Assembly (NCBI GenBank): GCA_947454215.1
Contig: CANGJN010000072.1
Location: 1-5,109, forward strand
Reading direction: 5' to 3'
Source: Neisseriaceae bacterium
GTDB taxonomy: Bacteria > Pseudomonadota > Gammaproteobacteria > Burkholderiales > UBA11063
DNA length: 5,109 bases
Positions 1 to 5,109 of the stretch are shown one piece after another. Every line of letters begins with the position of its first letter. Within the stretch, counting starts at the first letter, position 1. A model generated the notes under the pieces. That model ran no database searches. It was not told the origin of the DNA and saw only the letters and a list, made by a program, of their open reading frames with translations. A program made the translations under genes and the position numbers.

Positions 1-290
1 TATAGAACAAATGTTTATGAAGTGAAATATATGGTTATATACTTAAAAATAAAATTATAGCATATTTCATATCAATAAAACCACAACTCATGACAGACTT
101 AAGTATAGTAAAAAATTAATCATAGAACATATTAACAGACAATTGAAAATTTTCAAATCAATTGGTCTTACATATAGAATTATATTTAAGAATATTATAA
201 AATGCATTGTATTAATAGATAATTATGAATTATCATTGTAATATTTTTCTTATTTATACCGGATTTAAAGAGTTATGAAAGATATCTATT

Positions 291-310
291 AAACATAAAC
301 ATAAACATAA
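291..310. repeat. Short tandem hexamer repeat (AAACAT)x3
   Basis: Three perfect copies of AAACAT run from 291 to 308, followed by AA and an A-rich stretch. It is not inside a recognisable gene. It is probably a chance or slippage-generated microsatellite with no visible function. Confidence 0.6.
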
Positions 311-435
311 AAATAAAATTTGAATTTCATTATAATTTAACATTATTTTTTATATTTATTTTTATTAAATAATAAGGTGGGGGTAAAAACTTATTAATTC
401 TTGACTTATTATAACGTGGAAATGGCATAGATAAT

Positions 436-590
436 CATGATAAAAAATACTGATAGTTACTAAGGGTTTAGCATAGTTTATTCGGATATATGAAAAAAGA
501 AATTTATTAAAATAAATTAGGGATATAATACCTGATTAAGCATTTGCTTATTTAACTATCTGCTTATTTAAAATGTGGAAATGGTATTAT
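436..590. repeat. Diverged repeat, copy 1 (partner at 819-1088)
   Basis: Several short blocks here recur in the second copy. CATGATAAAAAATAC (436-450) matches 819-834 with one extra A. The 18-mer at 476-493 (GTTTATTCGGATATATGA) matches 928-945 at 16 of 18 positions. ACCTGATTAA at 530-539 recurs exactly at 855-864. The 50 bases at 541-590 align without gaps to 1039-1088 at about 40 of 50 positions, including TTAAAATGTGGAAAT. Spacing differs between copies and the ACCTGATTAA block is in a different order, so insertions, deletions or rearrangement have occurred. A related GTGGAAATGG core also lies at about 415-424. The origin is unknown: it could be a decayed duplicated gene, an old mobile element or a non-coding repeat. 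Confidence 0.5.
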
Positions 591-622
591 TTTAATAATA
601 AATTTATTTTATTACTTTTTTA

Positions 623-648
623 ATTGAAAAAAATAAAGTTATTCAATA
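623..648. repeat. 26-bp dispersed repeat, copy A
   Basis: These 26 bases are identical to 2685-2710. Similarity continues in weaker form on both sides: GTATTATTTTAATAATA (584-600) resembles GTGTTATCTTAGTAATA (2650-2666), and ATTACATCCAACAAAA resembles ATTACAGCAAAAAAA after the core. The element begins with ATTGAA and ends with TTCAAT, so it could form a weak 6-bp stem with an AT-rich loop. No function is evident. Confidence 0.65.
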
Positions 649-818
649 TATTACATCCAACAAAATTTTAAAAGTGAATAGTGTTAAGCATATCGTTATG
701 AAAATTTCTATGTTTATTCTGCTGTTTGTAGTACTACTAGGTACAATTTTCATTTAATTTTGCCAAATTCTGTCTCTCACTGTATGAGTAATTCCTAAAT
801 AAATTGTCATTAAATACT

Positions 819-1088
819 CATGATAAAAAAATACCAGTAATTGCAGATGGTGCTACCTGATTAAAAAACAGTACCAAAATATTTATATTCCCCAATTAGG
901 TTCCTTTTCATCATAATTGAACCGAACGTTTATTTGGATACATGAGACATAAATTAATTAATAATAAATTATGAAGACTAATATCAGAAGATAGTACAAT
1001 ATCTTTTATAAAGGAGAGTCACATAATCAAATTAAAAACATTTGCTTATGCAACTATTTGAATAGTTAAAATGTGGAAATAATATGAC
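819..1088. repeat. Diverged repeat, copy 2 (partner at 436-590)
   Basis: This is the second and longer copy of the diverged repeat described at 436-590. The blocks are CATGATAAAAAAATAC (819-834), ACCTGATTAA (855-864), GTTTATTTGGATACATGA (928-945) and the 50-bp block 1039-1088. An SD-like AAAGGAGAG occurs at 1010-1018 but is followed by ATA rather than a start codon, and the frame behind it stops within a few codons. It may therefore be the 5' end of a dead gene. The right end abuts the 3' end of the rpe relic. Confidence 0.5.
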
Positions 1089-1106
1089 CAGAATATTGAA
1101 ATAGTA

Positions 1107-1618
1107 TTATAATTTATGCATCTCTGCAAGTGATTTTAAAGTTTTGATTGTTAGATCTTTTGAACTATAAAAACCTTCCATGATTTTTAAATATAAAGAA
1201 TTTTAATAACCTCACCTGCAACAAATAAAACCACATTATGACTTCTAATTGATTTCACTTTTTCTTCAGTTAGAGAAGTACCCAAAGTTATTTCTATCTA
1301 ACGTCTATTTTTGAAATTTGTGATGTTTTTAGAAATTGTTTACAACGTTCTCGTAAAGTTCTTTTTGTCTAATACCATACTAAAAACAATCGAATTCAGT
1401 TGATTTATCGTCATATCATGAATTTTTTTTATGTTTCTTGATTAAGACAATTCTCCTCAGCACAAATAATTTTCTATCCTCATAATTGTAATCGCTATAA
1501 CTTATTATAAAATGATTGATACTTTCACTGAACATCATATAAAAATTTAGTTTGGCTCAACATCTTTGACTTTCAATTCAATAGCAAAATCTGATAAGTT
1601 TCGTATAAACGCCTTAAA
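1107..1618 (-). pseudogene. rpe: Decayed ribulose-phosphate 3-epimerase (rpe relic)
   Basis: Read on the minus strand, four pieces in order resemble successive parts of Rpe, the (beta/alpha)8 enzyme of the pentose phosphate and Calvin pathways. Piece 1 (1618-1547): AFIRNLSDFAIELKVKDVE, like IAPSILSADFA..EVK.VE. Piece 2 (1544-1419): MMFSESINHFIISYSD then RRIVLIKKHKKNS, like HLMV..VD..I..FS and R.I.LIK.HG. Piece 3 (1376-1187): IRQKELYENV, a stretch ending KIDVR, an in-frame TAG at 1298-1300, then ITLGTSLTEEKVKSI and NVVLFVAGEVI, like GGQKF, LEVDGGV..EN and VFVAGSAIF. Piece 4 (1181-1107): GFYSSKDLTIKTLKSLAEM, like the C-terminal IF.S.D...TI..LK. The distance from the LEVDGG-like to the VAG-like part (22 residues) agrees with my memory of intact Rpe. 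The N-terminal catalytic segment (HFDVMDN region) is deleted, the VDGG aspartate is lost, and there are stops and at least two frameshifts. The relic cannot make an enzyme. Identification is by eye. Confidence 0.66.
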
Positions 1619-1722
1619 TTTTTATGATATTAAATTAGTTTTTTGATTTTCAATTTTATCAAAAAAAAATAAGAAATAATAAAGTTACACTTAGTCGTGT
1701 TGATTATCAATGTAAAAATGAC

Positions 1723-1744
1723 AAGTTTAATTTAAATTAAACTT
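1723..1744. repeat. Perfect 22-bp AT-rich palindrome
   Basis: The half-site AAGTTTAATTT (1723-1733) is followed at once by its exact reverse complement (1734-1744), giving a perfect, loopless 22-bp palindrome. It lies about 105 bp upstream of the surviving 5' end of the rpe relic. A no-loop palindrome suits a dimeric-protein operator or a cruciform better than an intrinsic terminator, and no T-run specific to one strand follows. In DNA this AT-rich such a palindrome can arise by chance at the order of one percent for a tract this long, by my rough estimate. Confidence 0.45.
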
Positions 1745-2684
1745 ATTAAAGAATATTGGAAATTTTGATTTTTATATTGTTATCTAATTTTAAATTTTTA
1801 AAAAAAATTATTAAAATATATCAAGATTATATGGTCTGGAAAGCAACAAAATAGTAGTATTGTAACAGAAAAATCTGATATCGTCTCTCTAAAATTTATA
1901 TGTGAAGAATATAATTCATGCTCCTAAGTGTTATATTTCAATTCTAAAAGGATCCTTTGCTACTTTTGACAGTTAACAGGGATAGTTTAATTAAAGATTT
2001 TAACGAATTATTTTAACATGTATAAATGATGCTGAAGATATTTAGTTGCTTAAAATAGATAATTCATTTCATTCCTATGGAATGTTATTTTGTAGGACAA
2101 AGTGTATATTCATTTATAGGATACGCACCGAACCAAGATTTATTATTTATTGCATGAACGTATCCTGAAAGAAAAGAAAAAACTAATAACCTTTCACTTA
2201 TAAGAAAATATGGATTAAATTGAGCAATTTATATGATCCTACTTACTAATTATCAAGAATAAAGCATTCTATGTATTGAATTTTTTATTCCAAATTAGAT
2301 GCACTAGGTTTATTATCTAATATTAACCAATAAATAAGAAATACCTAAGAATATAACGGATAAAACTAAATAATAAATTGATTTAGTTCCGAACTTCCAA
2401 TTGATACTATCTACTCTTAATTCAACTTCTTCTTACAAAAAGCCTCATAATAAATTTTGCATAGGTTAAAGCACAGATAGGAAAATTAATTAATAACATT
2501 CTTATCTTTTGTTTTTACTTTTATGCTCCATTGTTTTAGGTATTAACTACTAAACAGTACAAAGAAAATTTTGCACCCTTTAATCAATCTTGTTCTTTAA
2601 CCATGACACAAATCATCTAAAAATTAGATTAGAATTATATCAAATAATAGTGTTATCTTAGTAATAATTATTTTACTGTTTTTT

Positions 2685-2710
2685 ATTGAAAAAAATAAAG
2701 TTATTCAATA
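2685..2710. repeat. 26-bp dispersed repeat, copy B, next to gltA 3' end
   Basis: This is identical over 26 bases to 623-648 and begins 51 bp past the gltA stop codon in the direction of transcription. With the flanking base on each side it forms a 7-bp stem (TATTGAA 2684-2690 with TTCAATA 2704-2710) and a 13-base AT loop. On the gltA strand the stem is followed by A residues rather than T, so it is not a convincing intrinsic terminator. It might be a 3' RNA-end stabiliser or simply a duplicated piece of gltA-flanking DNA. Confidence 0.6.
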
Positions 2711-2761
2711 GATTACAGCAAAAAAATGTTATGTGTTTTTTATAAGTAGTTGTTAGAAAAA

Positions 2762-4042
2762 CTATCTCTGTTCAATTTTTAAATAATCACGAGATGTATA
2801 ACCGGTATATAACTGTCTTGGTCTACTGATTTTAAGTTCAGGATCTGTTATCATTTCTTGCCAGTGAGATAACCAACCTACAGTACGAGCTAGTGCGAAT
2901 ATAACCGTAAACATTGACTCTGGTATTCCAATAGCCTTTAAAATAATTCCTGAATAAAAATCTACATTTGGATATAATTTATGTTCTATAAAATACTTAT
3001 CTGATAAGGCAACAGATTCTAATTTCATTGCTATTTTAAATAGATTATCATTGTTTTTACCTAAAACATCTAGCACATCGTGACAAGTATTTCTCATAAT
3101 ATTAGCTCTAGGATCAAAATTTTTATATACTCTATGACCAAACCCCATAAGTCTATATTTCTTATCTTTAACACCCTCTACATATTTAACAACATTATCT
3201 TCTGATCCAATTTCATTTAACATTTTTAAAACAGCCTCATTAGCTCCACCATGAGCAGGACCCCATAAAGTAGTAATACCCGCACATATTGCAGCATAAG
3301 GATGAGTACCTGAACTACCAGCAACCCTAACTGCTGATGTAGATGCATTTTGTTCATGATCAGCATGTAACAATAAAATTCTATCAAAAGCTTTAGCAAT
3401 TATAGGATTAACTGTAAATGGTTTATTTTCAACAGAAAACATCATATAAAGAAAATTTTCTGCATAGCTAAGTTTACTATTAGGATAGACAAAAGATAAA
3501 CCTTGATTAAATCTATATGCCATAGCTGTTAAAGTTGGCATTTTAGCTATTAAATTTAAAATAACTGATGTTCTTATCTCAGTATTATTAAAGGAAAAAC
3601 CCTCTGGGTGATAAGATGATAATGCTCCTACAAGTGATGACAAAATAGACATAGGATGAGCATTTCTATTGAAACCATTAAAAATATTAATAATTTGCTC
3701 ATGTAGTAATACATGATCATTAATATATAACACTAAATTATTTTTTTGTTCAAGTGTAGGCAATTCACCATTAAGTAATAAATATGCACCCTCTAAATAA
3801 TCAGAGTATTCTGCCAATTGTTCAATAGGATATCCCCTATATAATAATTGACCTTTATCCCCATCAATATAAGTTATTTTGGAATTACATGAAGCTGTTG
3901 ACAAAAATCCCGGATCATAACTCCAAACCCCTTGCTTACCTAATGTTCTCATGTCAATAACATTTTCACCAATAGTTGATTTTAAAATAGGCATCGTAGC
4001 CACATTTTTATCTTCTATATTTATATTAACAAATTTATCCAT
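2762..4042 (-). CDS. gltA: Citrate synthase (type II)
   Basis: Condenses oxaloacetate with acetyl-CoA to citrate, the entry step of the TCA cycle, in the cytoplasm. The 426-residue protein is full length for the hexameric Gram-negative type and aligns with E. coli GltA almost without gaps. Catalytic residues are present: His264 (GPAHGGANE), His303 ([14 protein letters not shown]) and Asp361 (PNVDFYSG). Oxaloacetate-binding His226 and His229 ([13 protein letters not shown]), Arg312, Arg386 and Arg407 (RPRQLYTGY) are also visible. The ATG is preceded by GGAG 11 nt upstream, and the N-terminus matches the family length, so the start is secure. It is last in the sdhA-sdhB-sdhE-gltA unit, 22 nt after sdhE. 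Several positions that bind the allosteric inhibitor NADH in E. coli are changed (for example Asp109, Val111, Asn163, Asn206), so NADH control may be weak or absent. No promoter is seen in the short gap. The gene is intact and ends in TAG. Confidence 0.98.
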   Translation of the reverse strand: MDKFVNINIEDKNVATMPILKSTIGENVIDMRTLGKQGVWSYDPGFLSTASCNSKITYIDGDKGQLLYRGYPIEQLAEYSDYLEGAYLLLNGELPTLEQKNNLVLYINDHVLLHEQIINIFNGFNRNAHPMSILSSLVGALSSYHPEGFSFNNTEIRTSVILNLIAKMPTLTAMAYRFNQGLSFVYPNSKLSYAENFLYMMFSVENKPFTVNPIIAKAFDRILLLHADHEQNASTSAVRVAGSSGTHPYAAICAGITTLWGPAHGGANEAVLKMLNEIGSEDNVVKYVEGVKDKKYRLMGFGHRVYKNFDPRANIMRNTCHDVLDVLGKNNDNLFKIAMKLESVALSDKYFIEHKLYPNVDFYSGIILKAIGIPESMFTVIFALARTVGWLSHWQEMITDPELKISRPRQLYTGYTSRDYLKIEQR

Positions 4043-4053
4043 GTTAAGTTAAA

Positions 4054-4057
4054 CTCC
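4054..4057 (-). promoter_or_regulatory. Ribosome binding site of gltA
   Basis: GGAG on the minus strand lies 11 nt before the gltA ATG, within the 22-nt gap to sdhE. The spacing is on the long side but it is the only purine-rich SD match in the gap. Confidence 0.6.
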
Positions 4058-4064
4058 AAAAATA

Positions 4065-4307
4065 TTAAATTAAAATAATTTTATTAATTAGACTTTGTAT
4101 TTCTTTATTATCAGTTACAATATTTCTTGAAAATAATGATAACAAGTACTGATCTTCATAAGTTAAAATATCTTTATACAACATTAATTCTTCACTAGTT
4201 AGTTTATCAAATAAACCACTTTCAATAAAACGATTAAAGTAAAGATCTAACTCTAAAATTGAACGTCTAGAACGCCACAATAACTTTTGTTTTTGAACAT
4301 GATTCAT
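4065..4307 (-). CDS. sdhE: Succinate dehydrogenase assembly (flavinylation) factor SdhE
   Basis: A small cytoplasmic helical protein of the SdhE/Sdh5/DUF339 family, which promotes covalent attachment of FAD to SdhA and so assembly of complex II. Starting at the ATG at 4307 gives 80 residues, and residues 11-21 (WRSRRSILELD) then fall at exactly the E. coli SdhE positions (WACRRGMRELD). A TTG 12 nt upstream (4319) would add four residues but would overlap sdhB and leave GAGAG directly against the start codon. From the ATG, GAGAG is 12 nt away, so the ATG is preferred. Position 16, the Gly of the RGxxE motif needed for flavinylation in E. coli, is Ser (TCA), while Glu19 and Asp21 are kept. The C-terminus is a little shorter than in E. 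coli (80 against 88). It sits 4 nt after the sdhB stop and 22 nt before gltA, the standard betaproteobacterial place. Confidence 0.9.
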   Translation of the reverse strand: MNHVQKQKLLWRSRRSILELDLYFNRFIESGLFDKLTSEELMLYKDILTYEDQYLLSLFSRNIVTDNKEIQSLINKIILI

Positions 4308-4311
4308 AAAA

Positions 4312-5025
4312 TCAAACAACTCTCGATAGCATTATCTCTTTTATTTTTCCAATTGCTTTGGTCGGATTTAGATTTTTAGGACATACATCAGCACAATTCA
4401 TAATGGTATGACAGCGAAATAATCTATATGGATCATTTAGGAAATCCAATCTTTCCAAAGTAGCGGTATCTCTGGTATCCGCAATAAATCTATAAGCATG
4501 TAATAAAGCTGCAGGTCCTAAAAATTTATCTGGATTCCACCAAAAAGATGGACAGGCAGTTGAGCAACATGCACATAAAATACACTCAATTACACCATTT
4601 AACTCATTTCTATCCTCAGGTGACTGTAATTTTTCTGTACCTAGTTGATTGCCATCATCAATAAGATACGGTTTTATTGAATGATATTGATTGAAAAATT
4701 GAGTCATATCTACAATTAAATCCCTAATAACTGGCAAACCAGGTATTGGTCTTATAACTATGGGTTCTTTAAGTTCTTCAATATTAGTTAAACAAGCAAG
4801 ACCATTTCTTCCATTTATATTCATTGCATCAGAACCACAGACACCCTCACGGCAAGATCTTCTAAATGATATAGAATCATCATATTTATCTTTTATTATG
4901 GTTAAAGCATTTAGTAGTTTTTTGTCTAATATTTTGTCTATTTCAACTTCATAGTTTTGATAATATGGTTTTTTATCTGTCTCAGGGTTATATCTATATA
5001 GAGAAATTTTTTTTTTAATTAACAT
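4312..5025 (-). CDS. sdhB: Succinate dehydrogenase iron-sulfur subunit
   Basis: Electron-transfer subunit of complex II. It passes electrons from the SdhA flavin through three Fe-S clusters to ubiquinone at the inner membrane. The 237-residue protein is full length. The N-terminal plant-type ferredoxin domain carries the [2Fe-2S] ligands Cys58, Cys63, Asp66 and Cys78 (SCREGVCGSD...NGLAC), including the Asp typical of bacterial SdhB. The C-terminal domain carries Cys148, Cys151, Cys154 and Cys215 for [4Fe-4S], and Cys158, Cys205 and Cys211 for [3Fe-4S]. Quinone-pocket residues Pro159, Trp163, His206 and Ile208 match E. coli Pro160, Trp164, His207 and Ile209. The ATG follows AAGGAAG by 7 nt, and sdhA ends 14 nt upstream. 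The stop is TGA, 4 nt before sdhE. Codons 4-6 form a run of ten A, a possible slippage site. The gene looks functional. Confidence 0.98.
   Translation of the reverse strand: MLIKKKISLYRYNPETDKKPYYQNYEVEIDKILDKKLLNALTIIKDKYDDSISFRRSCREGVCGSDAMNINGRNGLACLTNIEELKEPIVIRPIPGLPVIRDLIVDMTQFFNQYHSIKPYLIDDGNQLGTEKLQSPEDRNELNGVIECILCACCSTACPSFWWNPDKFLGPAALLHAYRFIADTRDTATLERLDFLNDPYRLFRCHTIMNCADVCPKNLNPTKAIGKIKEIMLSRVV
4320..4324 (-). promoter_or_regulatory. Likely ribosome binding site of sdhE
   Basis: GAGAG on the minus strand, inside the last codons of sdhB, lies 12 nt before the ATG at 4307 and 0 nt before the alternative TTG at 4319. It therefore favours the ATG. The site is weak and sdhE is probably translated by coupling to sdhB. 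Confidence 0.4.
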
Positions 5026-5032
5026 ATTTAAA

Positions 5033-5039
5033 CTTCCTT
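5033..5039 (-). promoter_or_regulatory. Ribosome binding site of sdhB
   Basis: AAGGAAG on the minus strand, 7 nt before the sdhB ATG and directly after the sdhA TAA stop. It is the best SD match in the window and fixes the sdhB start. Confidence 0.8.
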
Positions 5040-5109
5040 TTAATAAACTCTTTTTATTGGTTTTATATATTCAACAGTCAAAGGCTTATTATGCACATCT
5101 TTGTATAAA
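5040..5109 (-). CDS. sdhA: Succinate dehydrogenase flavoprotein subunit, C-terminal end (partial)
   Basis: The last 22 codons before a TAA stop at 5042-5040 read LYKDVHNKPLTVEYIKPIKRVY. The KPLTVE...P..R.Y ending resembles the C-termini of betaproteobacterial SdhA, the FAD-carrying subunit that oxidises succinate to fumarate. The position directly before sdhB, with a 14-nt gap, is the universal sdhA-sdhB order. Only the tail is in the window: the catalytic and FAD-binding parts lie beyond the right edge, so intactness cannot be judged. Confidence 0.88.
   Translation of the reverse strand, partial: LYKDVHNKPLTVEYIKPIKRVY

Larger units (their letters stand above)
1..2761. other. Gene-poor, AT-rich decayed tract downstream of gltA
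   Basis: This tract has no intact gene that I can recognise on either strand. All frames are interrupted by frequent stops, and by eye G+C is clearly lower than in the genes to the right (for example 13 of 60 bases at 1681-1740 against 22 of 60 at 2821-2880). It contains one recognisable gene relic (rpe, 1107-1618), several short diverged repeats, a 22-bp palindrome and a hexamer repeat. Nothing definite is seen at 1-290, 1750-2300 or 2440-2640. No tRNA, rRNA, CRISPR array or transposase was recognised. The likely reading is an eroded region that once held several genes. Ancestral betaproteobacterial clusters often have odhA after gltA, and no trace of it was found here. Confidence 0.7.

Noticed and set aside
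74..100. Second copy of part of the rpe relic (AATAAAACCACA shared with the stretch near 1223)
   Set aside because: The exact match is only 12 bp of low-complexity sequence, and the surrounding translation does not continue the similarity.
1346..1403. NUDIX/NrtR-like resemblance of the minus-strand peptide LDKKNFTRTL
   Set aside because: It is a different frame within the rpe relic, is only about ten residues long and has no matching neighbours; it is better explained as chance.
2059..2259. UGA = tryptophan recoding, suggested by two TGA codons in a plus-strand frame
   Set aside because: sdhB ends in TGA at exactly the family length, and the conserved tryptophans in gltA, sdhB and sdhE are TGG, so the standard code fits.
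2684..2710. Intrinsic terminator for gltA
   Set aside because: The stem is only 7 bp, all but one pair A-T, and on the gltA strand it is followed by A residues instead of a T-run.
1..2761. CRISPR array, tRNA genes or an insertion sequence in the left tract
   Set aside because: No regularly spaced repeats, no cloverleaf with a T-loop motif and no transposase frame were seen; the repeats found are diverged or only two-copy.
4760..4954. 64-codon plus-strand open frame
   Set aside because: It lies entirely antisense to the conserved [2Fe-2S] domain of sdhB and has no recognisable family; it is a shadow of sdhB.

Overview
The window looks like a piece of an AT-rich, host-restricted betaproteobacterial genome that is being reduced. 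The gene order on the minus strand (sdhA, sdhB, sdhE, gltA) is the usual betaproteobacterial succinate dehydrogenase/citrate synthase cluster. The visible SdhA C-terminus (KPLTVE...) also has a betaproteobacterial flavour. By eye the genes have roughly one third G+C and the left half only about one fifth to one quarter. Such a contrast, with a large non-coding tract and a decayed gene, is typical of endosymbionts or obligate intracellular bacteria. The exact lineage cannot be named from this sequence.

Right part, 2762-5109, all minus strand: the last 22 codons of sdhA, then sdhB (iron-sulfur subunit), sdhE (flavinylation factor) and gltA (citrate synthase). Gaps are only 14, 4 and 22 nt, so this is one transcription unit whose promoter lies beyond the right edge. 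SdhA and SdhB belong to complex II in the inner membrane, SdhE helps attach FAD to SdhA, and GltA feeds acetyl-CoA into the TCA cycle. SdhB and GltA keep every catalytic or cluster-binding residue checked. SdhE is slightly short and has Ser in place of the conserved Gly of its RGxxE motif.

Left part, 1-2761: about 2.8 kb with no intact gene recognised. At 1107-1618 on the minus strand there are collinear fragments, broken by stops, frameshifts and deletions, which I read as a dead rpe (ribulose-phosphate 3-epimerase). The rest holds short diverged repeats (436-590 resembling 819-1088; an identical 26-bp element at 623-648 and 2685-2710), a perfect 22-bp palindrome at 1723-1744, a short hexamer repeat at 291-310, and otherwise unstructured AT-rich sequence. 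The odhA gene that commonly follows gltA in betaproteobacteria is absent.

I see no convincing new molecular system here. The most informative observations are the rpe relic, the altered SdhE motif, the repeat families in the decayed region and the changed allosteric-site residues of citrate synthase.
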